Below are positions 32,024 through 39,708 of a stretch of 64,000 nucleotides of DNA, one piece after another (the stretch's first letter is position 1; each line of letters opens with the position of its first letter). The translations under genes and the position numbers were made by a program. The stretch is from positions 831,943-895,942 of the forward strand of contig NZ_JAMZEA010000004.1 in NCBI RefSeq assembly GCF_024172125.1. Direction: 5' to 3'. Origin of the DNA: Actinomadura rupiterrae (GTDB lineage Bacteria; Actinomycetota; Actinomycetes; Streptosporangiales; Streptosporangiaceae). The notes under the pieces are model-generated. The model searched no databases and was not told the origin of the DNA. It saw only the letters and a program-made list of their open reading frames with translations.

Positions 32024-33469
32024 GTGACCGTTATTGACGGCGTTAACTCGGGTACGGGCACCCGGATCGCGGTCCGCGCGACCTGGTTCGCCCGGTACGT
32101 CCAGCTCCTGGTCGTGCTGGATCTGGCCTGCGCGGCCACCGCCGGCGTCGCCGGTTTCGCGCTCCGGTTCTCCGGCTGGGACGAGAGCGGGCGATGGCCC
32201 GACATCCTCCTGGCGATCGGCCTGCCGCTCGTCTGGGTGCCCTGGCTGTCGTTCGCCGGCTGCTACGACCACCGATTTCTGGGCAGCGGCGCGGGGGAAT
32301 ATCGGAAGGTACTGAATGCCGGTATCGCGCTGACGGCGTCCGTCGCGATCCTCTCCTACGCGACCAAGGCGGAAGTCGCGCGCGGTTATGTGATCCTCGC
32401 ATTGCCGCTGCTCGTGACCCTTGAGGTGGCGGCCCGGCACACCGCGCGGGCGCGCCTGCACCGGGCCCGCGAGCACGGCGACTGCATGCGGCGGGTCGTT
32501 GCGGTCGGGTACAGCGACGGGGTTGCGGACCTCGTCCGCGAACTGTCCCTGAGACCCCACCACGGCATGGAGGTCGTCGCGGTCTGCGCGCCCGAACCGC
32601 CCGGCGAGTCCGTCGAGGGCGTGCTGGTCCTGGGCGGCTTCGAGGACGTCCCCGAGGTGGTCGAACGCTGCCACGCGGACGCGGTCGCGGTGCTGCCGTG
32701 CGTCGAGCTGGGCGGGGTCCGGCTGCGCCGGCTCGCCTGGCGGCTGGAGAAGTTTCGGACAGACCTTTTCGTGTCTCCGGCCCTCCTCGACGTGGCCGGT
32801 CCGCGGCTGACGATCCGCCCGGTCGCGGGGTTCTCGCTGCTGCACATCGACCATCCCGAGCTGACCGGCCCGGCGCGCGCCGCCAAGGCCGCGTTCGACC
32901 GGGTCACGGCCGCGCTGCTGCTGATCGCGATCTCGCCGCTGCTGGCCGCCGTCGCGGTCACCGTCCGGACCACCGACCCCGGCCCGGCGTTCTTCCTGCA
33001 GACCAGGATCGGACGCGCCGGACGCCGGTTCCGCATGGTGAAGTTCCGCACGATGGTCACCGACGCCGAACGCCGCAAGCTCGAACTGTCCGGGCGCGTC
33101 GAGAACGGGTCGGTGCTGTTCAAGCTGAAGCGCGACCCGCGGGTCACCCGGATCGGACGCGTCCTGCGCCGCTACTCCATCGACGAGCTGCCGCAGCTGG
33201 TCAACGTGCTGCGCGGCGAGATGTCGCTGGTCGGACCGCGTCCGCCGCTGCCCGAGGAGGTCGAGCAGTACGGGCAGGACGTCTACCGGCGGCTCGCCGT
33301 CAAGCCCGGCCTCACCGGACTCTGGCAGGTCAGCGGCCGTTCCGACCTGTCCTGGGACGAGGCCGTCCGGCTCGACCTGCAGTACGTCGAGAACTGGTCC
33401 CTGCTGCTCGACCTGCAGATCCTCTGGAGGACGGCCCGAGCCGTCCTCACCGGCAACGGCGCCTACTGA
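32024..33469 (+). CDS. Initiating polyprenyl-phosphate sugar phosphotransferase (WbaP/CpsE-like)
   Basis: A 481-residue membrane enzyme that starts repeat-unit synthesis by moving a sugar-1-phosphate to undecaprenyl phosphate. The N-terminal half has four membrane helices (residues ~18-135) and a soluble Rossmann-like part. The catalytic bacterial sugar transferase domain follows from ~285, with a membrane re-entrant helix, VKFRTMVTDAE near 338, RPPLPEEVEQY and KPGLTGLWQVSGRS. The GTG at 32024 with GGGGG eight bases before it is preferred. It completes the Wzx/Wzy/Wzz set encoded upstream. Confidence 0.9.
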   Translation: MTVIDGVNSGTGTRIAVRATWFARYVQLLVVLDLACAATAGVAGFALRFSGWDESGRWPDILLAIGLPLVWVPWLSFAGCYDHRFLGSGAGEYRKVLNAGIALTASVAILSYATKAEVARGYVILALPLLVTLEVAARHTARARLHRAREHGDCMRRVVAVGYSDGVADLVRELSLRPHHGMEVVAVCAPEPPGESVEGVLVLGGFEDVPEVVERCHADAVAVLPCVELGGVRLRRLAWRLEKFRTDLFVSPALLDVAGPRLTIRPVAGFSLLHIDHPELTGPARAAKAAFDRVTAALLLIAISPLLAAVAVTVRTTDPGPAFFLQTRIGRAGRRFRMVKFRTMVTDAERRKLELSGRVENGSVLFKLKRDPRVTRIGRVLRRYSIDELPQLVNVLRGEMSLVGPRPPLPEEVEQYGQDVYRRLAVKPGLTGLWQVSGRSDLSWDEAVRLDLQYVENWSLLLDLQILWRTARAVLTGNGAY

Positions 33470-33512
33470 CCGCCCGGACCGCCCGGGCCGCCCAGACCGC
33501 CCAGACCGCCCG
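33468..33512 (+). repeat. 9-bp repeat starting inside the stop codon of the sugar transferase gene
   Basis: Five 9-bp units (GACCGCCCG, GGCCGCCCA) begin with the GA of the TGA stop and run into the 3' flank. Confidence 0.85.
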
Positions 33513-33532
33513 CTGACCGCTATCGGCCGCCG

Positions 33533-34141
33533 CTACCGAGGGACGTCCCAGAAGGCCAACTCGTGCCGCATCCCCTCCAGGAACAGCGCCTCGGCACGTC
33601 CCCTATCAGGGTCGGCTTCGTCGATCATCTGAGCGATGCGCCGCGTCAGCTCCGCGAACCCGGGATCGGCATACGTATCGACCCAGCGCCGGTACCGGGG
33701 CTCGGACGGCGGCTTCTCCGCGAGCCGCGCACCCAGCGTCGAATAGCCCCACATACAGGGATACAACGCGGCAAGACCCTCGCCGTAATCAGCCGCCGAG
33801 TCCAACAAGAACCGGGTGTACGCGGCGCAGGGCGCGCCCTTCTCCGCACCGTCCAGATCGGCGCCGAACTCCGAGGCGAGACCCCGGTGCAGGCTCAGCT
33901 CCTCGTGGAAGGTCGCGTGCGCGAGATCGACCAGGTCGCCCAGATGCGCGGACGGCGCCTGCCACGCGAGCCGCGAGAACACGCGCACGTAGTCGAGCAG
34001 GAAGAGGTAGTCCTGCTCCAGCCATGACCGGAAGACGGCCACGTCGAGATCACCGCGGGCGATCCCCGCCACCACCGGATGGGCGAGCTGCCGATCGACC
34101 CACGGCTGACCGAGTTCTTCCAGATGCGAAGCAAGACCCAT
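33533..34141 (-). CDS. tenA: TenA/thiaminase II family protein
   Basis: A 202-residue all-helical cytoplasmic protein of the TenA family, which hydrolyses aminopyrimidine breakdown products of thiamine for salvage. Recognisable parts are HPVVAGIARGDL, WLEQDYLFLLDYVRVFS (an acidic residue and Tyr line the pocket), ALYPCMWGYSTLG and HELAFWD at the end. The catalytic Cys of TenA-C enzymes lies in a YTRFLL-type region; here CAAYTRFLLDSA is present, so the Cys just before it is a candidate. The ATG at 34141 follows GGGAG. A terminator hairpin ends 22 bases upstream of it, which suggests attenuation. Confidence 0.88.
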   Translation of the reverse strand: MGLASHLEELGQPWVDRQLAHPVVAGIARGDLDVAVFRSWLEQDYLFLLDYVRVFSRLAWQAPSAHLGDLVDLAHATFHEELSLHRGLASEFGADLDGAEKGAPCAAYTRFLLDSAADYGEGLAALYPCMWGYSTLGARLAEKPPSEPRYRRWVDTYADPGFAELTRRIAQMIDEADPDRGRAEALFLEGMRHELAFWDVPR

Positions 34142-34163
34142 ACCGCCGAGTCTCCCAAAGAAC

Positions 34164-34345
34164 GGAGCCCCGCCAGGACCGAGATCCTGGCGGGGCTCCG
34201 CCACGTCTGACCGATGTGCGGGTCGCCTCTCGGCGAAAAGCTCAACACGGCTCCAGCCGGACGGTATTCCGTGAAGGCGATAGATGAGGCCCGGGGACAC
34301 CAGGCACATCGGCCACGTGTGATGTAACGGCAGGCCCCCGCCAGG
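34164..34345 (-). promoter_or_regulatory. Possible transcription attenuator in the tenA leader
   Basis: On the minus strand a 15-bp perfect hairpin (GGAGCCCCGCCAGGA with its complement, loop TCTCGG; 34199-34164) is followed by TTCTTT and then by the tenA ribosome site. About 137 bases upstream, CCTGGCGGGG (34345-34336) repeats part of the 3' arm and can pair with CCCCGCCAGG of the 5' arm, which would prevent the hairpin. This terminator/antiterminator geometry suggests a regulated leader. The sensing part is unknown and does not match a TPP riboswitch. Confidence 0.5.
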
Positions 34346-34367
34346 CATTCCCGGCCCGCCGAAAAAG

Positions 34368-34967
34368 TCAGCAGCAGGGCGGCCGGACGGCTCTGACCAG
34401 CGTGTCCACGGCGAACCGCGGCTCGCCGTCCACCTCCACGGCCCGCTTCACCCGCTCGGCCCGCTGCACCGTCAGCCCGGGCAGTGCCGCCGTGACCCCG
34501 CTCGGCGTGTGCAGGACGTCCGGATCCTGCGGCCCACCCACCCCGTCCACCAGGTTCGTCCGGTCATGCCCGACGAACACCAGCACCCCGCCGGGCGCCA
34601 GCGCCTCCGCCGCCCGCCCGAGCACCCCGTCCATCTCCGGCAGGTGCAGGTACGCGATCACCACGAGGTCGAACACCCCCGCGGGCGGCGTCCACACCGT
34701 CACGTCCTCGACGAGCAGCTCGGCCGAGACCCCCCGCTGCTCCGCCACCCCCCGGGCCCGCCCGATGGCGACCGCCGAGAAGTCGACCGCCGTGACCGTC
34801 CACCCGGCCTCGGCCAGCCACAGCGCGTTCCGCCCCTCCCCGCAGGCCAGGTCCAGCGCCCTCCCGGGCACCAGGTCCGCGCACTCCTCGGCCACGAACC
34901 GGTTCGGCCCCGAGGACCACACCAGCTCCCGCCCGCCGTACCGCTCATCCCAACCCCGAGCATCCAC
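34368..34967 (-). CDS. TehB/UbiE-like SAM-dependent methyltransferase
   Basis: A 199-residue small-molecule methyltransferase. The N-terminus WDERYGGRELVWSSGPNRF is typical of actinobacterial TehB-like or thiol-methyltransferase-like proteins. Motif I is ALDLACGEGRNALWLAEAG (residues ~38-56), followed by VTAVDFSAVAIGRA, and motif IV is FDLVVIAYLHLP. The substrate is unknown. It sits upstream of tenA on the same strand, separated by the proposed attenuator. Confidence 0.83.
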   Translation of the reverse strand: MDARGWDERYGGRELVWSSGPNRFVAEECADLVPGRALDLACGEGRNALWLAEAGWTVTAVDFSAVAIGRARGVAEQRGVSAELLVEDVTVWTPPAGVFDLVVIAYLHLPEMDGVLGRAAEALAPGGVLVFVGHDRTNLVDGVGGPQDPDVLHTPSGVTAALPGLTVQRAERVKRAVEVDGEPRFAVDTLVRAVRPPCC

Positions 34968-35087
34968 CCGCCCACCCTAGAACCGCCCCCCACCCCCCAC
35001 CACCCTCCGCCCCCACCCCGCAAGCCCCCGCACAGAGATGTCCGACTTCTTAGACTTGGTACACATGTCGAGCTTGCGGGGGTCAAG

Positions 35088-36104
35088 ATGAGCGACGCCT
35101 TCTTCCGGCTGGACCCGACCCCCCGCGCCTCGTGGCGCATGGCCGTCCTGATGGGCGCGAACTCGCGCACCTACAAGTTCGCCCTCGGAACCGCCCTGCT
35201 CACCGCCGCCCGCGAAGGCCGCACCGAGATCTCCCTGGCGGAGCTGGCCCTCGCCTACGCGGCCGGCCTGCTCGACCATTCCGCCCGCGCGCCGCAGGTG
35301 TCTCCGAAGGTGCCGCAGGGCGAGAGCGACTTCCTCGCCCTGGTCGCAGCCGAGGCCGAGGAGAGCAGCAAGATCGGTCGTCCGACCGAACGGCTGGTGG
35401 ACGCGGCGATGTCCAACATGCCGCAGATGGTCATGCAGAAGTTCCACAACCTCGCGGGCGGCGAGATCCCGCACCGCTTCTACGGGATCACCGGATCGCG
35501 GCGCGACCGGGTCGTCCTGCTGACCCCGGACCTCCAGGCGGTCGCGCGCTCGGAGCAGGCCGCGCTGCTGGACGACGAGCTGTCGGCCCGCTGGAGCATC
35601 GTCGAGACCTCCTTCGCCACCGGGATCGGCGCGTCGCTGATGGCGGACGGCTTCGTGGTCGACCACGCGGAAGGACGGCTCTACGACAAGCACCGCCGCC
35701 GCGCGGTCACCGGTGTCCGCGAGGCGCTCACCGGCTTCTACCACGGCCGCTGCCTGCTCTGCGACCAGCCGCTCACCCCCGACGACGAGGACGAGGTGGA
35801 GCACATGTTCCCCTTTTCCCTGATGAACCGGTTCGGTGCCGGCGGGCGGTGGGCGGGGCCCGATCTGGACGCGGTGTGGAACATGGCGCCGGCGCACCGC
35901 GCCTGCAACGGCCCGAAGGGCGCGCGGCTGCCGTTCCCGGACGAGATGGCGCGGCTGGCGATGCGCAACACCGAGATCATGAACTCTCCGCATCCGTTGC
36001 GGAAGACCTTGGCGCTGACGCTCGCGCAAGGGGGTCTCCAGCACGGCGAGCCGGAGGCGTGGAAGAGGTTCGTCCGTGAGGTCTACGCGCACATCGTGAG
36101 TTGA
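35088..36104 (+). CDS. HNH endonuclease-domain protein
   Basis: A 338-residue soluble protein. The C-terminal HNH nuclease part has CLLCDQPLTPDDEDEVEH (CxxC and the catalytic-side EH), then NMAPAHRACNGPKG (Asn-His and Cys) near residues 265-280. Only three Cys of a possible four are seen. The N-terminal ~250 residues are an uncharacterised helical domain starting WRMAVLMGANSRTYKFALG. Such two-part HNH proteins are often restriction- or defence-related, but no partner gene is obvious immediately next to it. The ATG at 35088 has a weak GGGGG upstream. Short near-repeats ATGTCCGACTT and ATGTCGAGCTT precede it. Confidence 0.75.
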   Translation: MSDAFFRLDPTPRASWRMAVLMGANSRTYKFALGTALLTAAREGRTEISLAELALAYAAGLLDHSARAPQVSPKVPQGESDFLALVAAEAEESSKIGRPTERLVDAAMSNMPQMVMQKFHNLAGGEIPHRFYGITGSRRDRVVLLTPDLQAVARSEQAALLDDELSARWSIVETSFATGIGASLMADGFVVDHAEGRLYDKHRRRAVTGVREALTGFYHGRCLLCDQPLTPDDEDEVEHMFPFSLMNRFGAGGRWAGPDLDAVWNMAPAHRACNGPKGARLPFPDEMARLAMRNTEIMNSPHPLRKTLALTLAQGGLQHGEPEAWKRFVREVYAHIVS

Positions 36105-36130
36105 GGGAGCGGCGTTCGTAGGATCTCGGC

Positions 36131-36436
36131 ATGGGGCAGGTGGGCGAGAAGCTCGTGCGGGATCGGATCCCTGAGATCATCCGCGGGAGCGGGCGGGTGC
36201 CGGACGTTCGGACCGCGAGTGTGGACGAGTACGCCGCGCTGCTTCGCGCGAAGCTGCGGGAAGAGGTCGACGAGTACCTCGCCGACGGCGATCCGGCCGA
36301 GCTGGCCGATGTTCTGGAAGTGCTGCACGCGCTGGCGGGGTGGCATGGGATGTCGCCGGACGAGTTGGAGGACGCGCGGGCGGCCAAGGCGAGTGAGCGG
36401 GGCGGGTTCGGGGGGCGGGTCGTGCTGCGGGGGTGA
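36131..36436 (+). CDS. MazG-like nucleotide pyrophosphohydrolase
   Basis: A 101-residue all-alpha NTP pyrophosphatase-like protein. KLVRDRIPEII is the signature start of this small family, and the metal-binding acidic pairs are EEVDEYL and ELADVLEVLHAL. It should hydrolyse (d)NTPs or modified nucleotides to the monophosphate. It starts 26 bases after the HNH gene stop, so co-expression is likely; both genes are common in defence-related settings, though house-cleaning is equally possible. Confidence 0.83.
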   Translation: MGQVGEKLVRDRIPEIIRGSGRVPDVRTASVDEYAALLRAKLREEVDEYLADGDPAELADVLEVLHALAGWHGMSPDELEDARAAKASERGGFGGRVVLRG

Positions 36437-36517
36437 GAGCGGAAGCGCTAACGGAGCGGCGACGACGACGGAGTTGGGGGATGATCTGGGGGTTGTCCTT
36501 TATGGCCGGAGGCGTGT

Positions 36518-37174
36518 GTGGATTCGGTTTTGCCGGAGAATGAGCGGACTCGGCATCGGCGGTTGCGGGCTCAGGGGAGTCGGGAGCGCGCGGAGCTGGA
36601 TGCGATTCTGGCCGCGGGGTTCGTCTGCCATGTGGGGGTCGTGGTGGACGGGACGCCGATGGTGGTGCCCACGGTGTACGGGTGTGACGGGGAGACGCTG
36701 TACTTCCACGGGTCGGTGGCCAGCCGGAGTCTTGTCGCCGGGCCGCTGGGTGAGGTTTGTGTGACCGTCACGCACGTGGACGGGCTGGTGCTCGCGCGGT
36801 CGCTGTTCGAGCACGGGGTGAACTACCGGAGCGCGATGATCTACGGGACGCCGCGGGTGCTCACGGATCCGGACGAGAAGCTTGAGGGGTTGCGGGTGCT
36901 CAGCGAGCACTCGGTGCCGGGGCAGTGGGACTATGCGCGGCGGCCCAGCAAGAAGGAGCTGGTGGCGACGTCGCTGCTGGCGCTGTCGCTGGAGGAGGCG
37001 TCGGTCAAGATCCGGGTCGGGCCGCCGGACGACGGGGACTCGCCGGACGCCGAGCTGCCGGTCTGGGCCGGGGTGCTGCCGATGAGCGTCCGGTGGGGGC
37101 GGTTGGAGGCCGATCCGTCGCTGAAGGAGGGGATCGAGCCTCCGGAGCACCTGCGGCGGCTGGAGGGGCGCTAG
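36518..37174 (+). CDS. Pyridoxamine 5'-phosphate oxidase-family flavoprotein
   Basis: A 218-residue protein of the split-barrel FMN-binding fold. FVCHVGVVVDGTPMVVPTVYG and TLYFHGSVASRS are the typical FMN-binding strands, and the C-terminal substrate region has VWAGVLPMSVRWG. The group includes many uncharacterised F420- or FMN-dependent reductases. The GTG at 36518 is the only good start. Its TAG stop lies in the palindrome CTAG, shared with the stop of the convergent GAP1-like gene. Confidence 0.85.
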   Translation: MDSVLPENERTRHRRLRAQGSRERAELDAILAAGFVCHVGVVVDGTPMVVPTVYGCDGETLYFHGSVASRSLVAGPLGEVCVTVTHVDGLVLARSLFEHGVNYRSAMIYGTPRVLTDPDEKLEGLRVLSEHSVPGQWDYARRPSKKELVATSLLALSLEEASVKIRVGPPDDGDSPDAELPVWAGVLPMSVRWGRLEADPSLKEGIEPPEHLRRLEGR

Positions 37175-39708
37175 TTCTTGCGGCGGCCCAGGATGGTGCG
37201 GCGGCCCTGGAGGGAGCGGATCTTGGATTCGGCGGCCTCCAGGGTGCCGCGGGTCCGGTCGCTGATCTCGATCTCGTCCTGGGACGGCGTCAGGGACGTC
37301 GCCTCGGTGAGGTTCAGGGGGAAGGTCAGCTCGCTGAGGAGGCGGGCGTCGACGGCGTCGCGGAGTTCGCGGCCGAGGTTCTCGGACGCGTCGTGCGCGG
37401 TCTTGATGAGGAGGCGCATCGCCTCGTCCGCCTGGCCCTGCGGGTCGCGGTAGCGGTGCATGGCGATCATGCGGGCTTCGAGCGCGGCGGCCAGGAGGGC
37501 GGGGCCGGTGATCGGCCAGAACGAGGCGTCCAGGTGGCGGAGCAGGGTCATCGGCGCCATGCCGCGGGCCGTCGCCTCGGCGATGAGGCGGCCGACGGTG
37601 TGGACGGGCGCGTCGTACGGGACGGCGCACAGGACGGTCCGGTACTCGTCGGCGGCGATGCCCGGGTAGCGGGCGGCGGCGTCCGGCCACCAGCGGCCGT
37701 AGACCGGCCAGTCGGACATGTCGGGGTTGGCGGCGCGACCGCGGACGACCGCCTCGACGATCGCCGAGCGGTTCTGGCCGTCCACCGCGCACAGGGCCTC
37801 GGTGAGGGCGAGGAGCATGGCGACCTGGTCGGGGTCGTGCGCCCAGGTGAGGTCCCGCATGTGTTCGACGAGCGCGTGCTGGATGTTGCTGCTGAAGCGG
37901 CGCAGGGATTCGTCGGTGACCAGCTGGCGGAACGTGGCCGTGTAGGCGTGCCGGTCGGCGGCCTCAAGGTGGACGGGCGGCTGGCCCGCGCTCATCCGCA
38001 GGACGTCCAGGACGGCGGCGTCCGCGCCCTGCGTCGGCTGGACGTCGTGCAGCCGACCCAGCCAGCCGGCGCGTTCGGACGCGGGGAGGCCGGTGACCCA
38101 CCGGATCAGGACGGCGGCGAGGCGGTCGAGGCGTCCGCGGCGGGCGGCCGAGCCGACCAGGAGGGCCACGCAGTCCGCGCCGTGCTTGGCGAACGCGCCG
38201 ATCTCCTGCGGCGAGACGGTCATGTCGGATACGCGCAGCACTCGGAAAGGGTGCAGGAGGTCGTCCGGGGCGAATCCGGCGAGGAGGTCGAGCCATGCGT
38301 CCTCGCGCCGGACGTCACCGGCGTCCAGATCGCCTATCAGCGCGCAGATCAGGGTGGAGTGGCCGCGGAGGGCGCGCAGGGTGGACGGACGGTTGGCCGT
38401 GAACGGATCGGTCCAGCGCGCAATGAGGTTTGCCGCGGCTTGAACAGGCGCCAGTCCGAGCCTTGGGTCGCGTGAGGATCCGGCGACTTCGGCTAGGAGT
38501 TCGTCCGTGTGTCCTAGGGCTTCGGCCAGATGCAGGTAGGGAGTCGCATCTTCAGCGTTCCGAACGCGTCGTAGAACCTCGCCGGTTACCGCGCGCCACG
38601 GTTCGCTAGGGACGCCCACACCAAGCTCATGCCAGACGGCCTGGACGCTTTGCAGTCCCCCGCCGAGGCGGATCAGCGCTGCGAGGAGCAGTTCGTGGTC
38701 GCTCTTACGCGGAAGCTCCTTGTAGCGTCCGCTTTCCAGTAGCGCGGCCACTTCGGACGCGTCGACCTCGTTACGCCGCACGCGGTCCAGTACGAGAGCC
38801 GGACGGTCCAGATCCACCAGCAGGTCGTAGATGCGGTTCGGATCCACGTTCACCATGGAGTCGCACCGCCGGGACAGGTAGGCGACGACCTCAAGCAGGC
38901 TGCGGTGCGCGATCGTGCGGCGCAGTTCGCGCGCGTACGCGAGGGAGAGCGGCGCGTCGGACGGCGGCTGCGGTTCCGTAACGCGCCAGTCGAGTTCGAA
39001 GTCGCCCGGACGCGGGTGGTAGGCGAACGTCAGCCGGATCGTGGAGTTGCCCCCACGCAGCCAGGTCGCAGCTGTGAACCGGGGACGCCACCCGAAGGGA
39101 AGCAGCGCAGCGACGGCGTCCAGGAAGCGGAGCCTAACGAGATGGTCCAGATCGTCCGCGCCGACGATGGTGACAGGGCCTTCGAGCAGAAGCGCAGCGG
39201 TCGTGGCGGCGCGGCCCAGCCAGTTGTGGTCCTCGATGTCGCGGACGATGTCTTCCGGCGCATAGGCCGGAACGTCCAGTGCATTAGGCGCGAAGCCGTC
39301 CGCCCCGAGACCCGATACCGCGCGCACGAGGCTCGCATAGGAAACCGGTGCCTGGACGAACTGGTCGTAGGGGAAGCAGCCGTACCGCGTCCGGACGATA
39401 GGACGGCCTGCCGCGTCGGTGGCGTCCGTCCAGTCGTGGATGGCGACGCCGAGGTAGCTGCCGCGGTCGTCCAGGACCTCGGTGAGGCTGATCCAGGGCA
39501 GCGCCTCGGGCCCGCCGCGCTCGGGCGGCGGGTTCCCCAGCGTGTAGCGGTCGAGGATGGCGGTGAAGTCGTCCGCGCCGAAGTCGCTCCCGCCGCTGCC
39601 GAGGATGCCGTAGTCGTCGTAGCTGCCGGGGGCCTTGCCGCGCACGGCCCACCCGGCGGAGAGACCGATCATCCCCCGTCCCGCCGTCATCCCCCGGTCC
39701 GCCGTCAT
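37171..39708 (-). CDS. GAP1-like GTPase-associated protein
   Basis: An 845-residue soluble protein with no membrane segment. The N-terminal ~250 residues (YGCFPYDQFVQAPVSYASLV; AYHPRPGDFELDW) and the long helical middle and C-terminal parts resemble GTPase-associated protein 1 (GAP1, N-terminal type 2), known from predicted conflict operons of multicellular bacteria. It is encoded directly behind a TRAFAC-like GTPase with an ATGA overlap, which is the reported arrangement. The role is proposed to be an adaptor that couples GTPase switching to an effector; nothing is proven. The start region is a duplicated 18-bp unit with three in-frame ATGs (39708, 39690, 39672). The assignment rests on memory of the family. 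Confidence 0.65.
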   Translation of the reverse strand: MTADRGMTAGRGMIGLSAGWAVRGKAPGSYDDYGILGSGGSDFGADDFTAILDRYTLGNPPPERGGPEALPWISLTEVLDDRGSYLGVAIHDWTDATDAAGRPIVRTRYGCFPYDQFVQAPVSYASLVRAVSGLGADGFAPNALDVPAYAPEDIVRDIEDHNWLGRAATTAALLLEGPVTIVGADDLDHLVRLRFLDAVAALLPFGWRPRFTAATWLRGGNSTIRLTFAYHPRPGDFELDWRVTEPQPPSDAPLSLAYARELRRTIAHRSLLEVVAYLSRRCDSMVNVDPNRIYDLLVDLDRPALVLDRVRRNEVDASEVAALLESGRYKELPRKSDHELLLAALIRLGGGLQSVQAVWHELGVGVPSEPWRAVTGEVLRRVRNAEDATPYLHLAEALGHTDELLAEVAGSSRDPRLGLAPVQAAANLIARWTDPFTANRPSTLRALRGHSTLICALIGDLDAGDVRREDAWLDLLAGFAPDDLLHPFRVLRVSDMTVSPQEIGAFAKHGADCVALLVGSAARRGRLDRLAAVLIRWVTGLPASERAGWLGRLHDVQPTQGADAAVLDVLRMSAGQPPVHLEAADRHAYTATFRQLVTDESLRRFSSNIQHALVEHMRDLTWAHDPDQVAMLLALTEALCAVDGQNRSAIVEAVVRGRAANPDMSDWPVYGRWWPDAAARYPGIAADEYRTVLCAVPYDAPVHTVGRLIAEATARGMAPMTLLRHLDASFWPITGPALLAAALEARMIAMHRYRDPQGQADEAMRLLIKTAHDASENLGRELRDAVDARLLSELTFPLNLTEATSLTPSQDEIEISDRTRGTLEAAESKIRSLQGRRTILGRRKN
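39673..39708 (-). repeat. Duplicated 18-bp start-codon unit of the GAP1-like gene
   Basis: Two 18-bp copies (ATGACGGCGGACCGGGGG and ATGACGGCGGGACGGGGG) precede ATGATCGG. Each offers an in-frame start; the first also overlaps the GTPase stop. Confidence 0.9.

Noticed and set aside
34200..34367. TPP riboswitch before tenA
   Set aside because: A GGGAATGCCTGGCGGGGG segment resembles the 3' part of the THI box, but CTGAGA and the ACCTG segment are missing.
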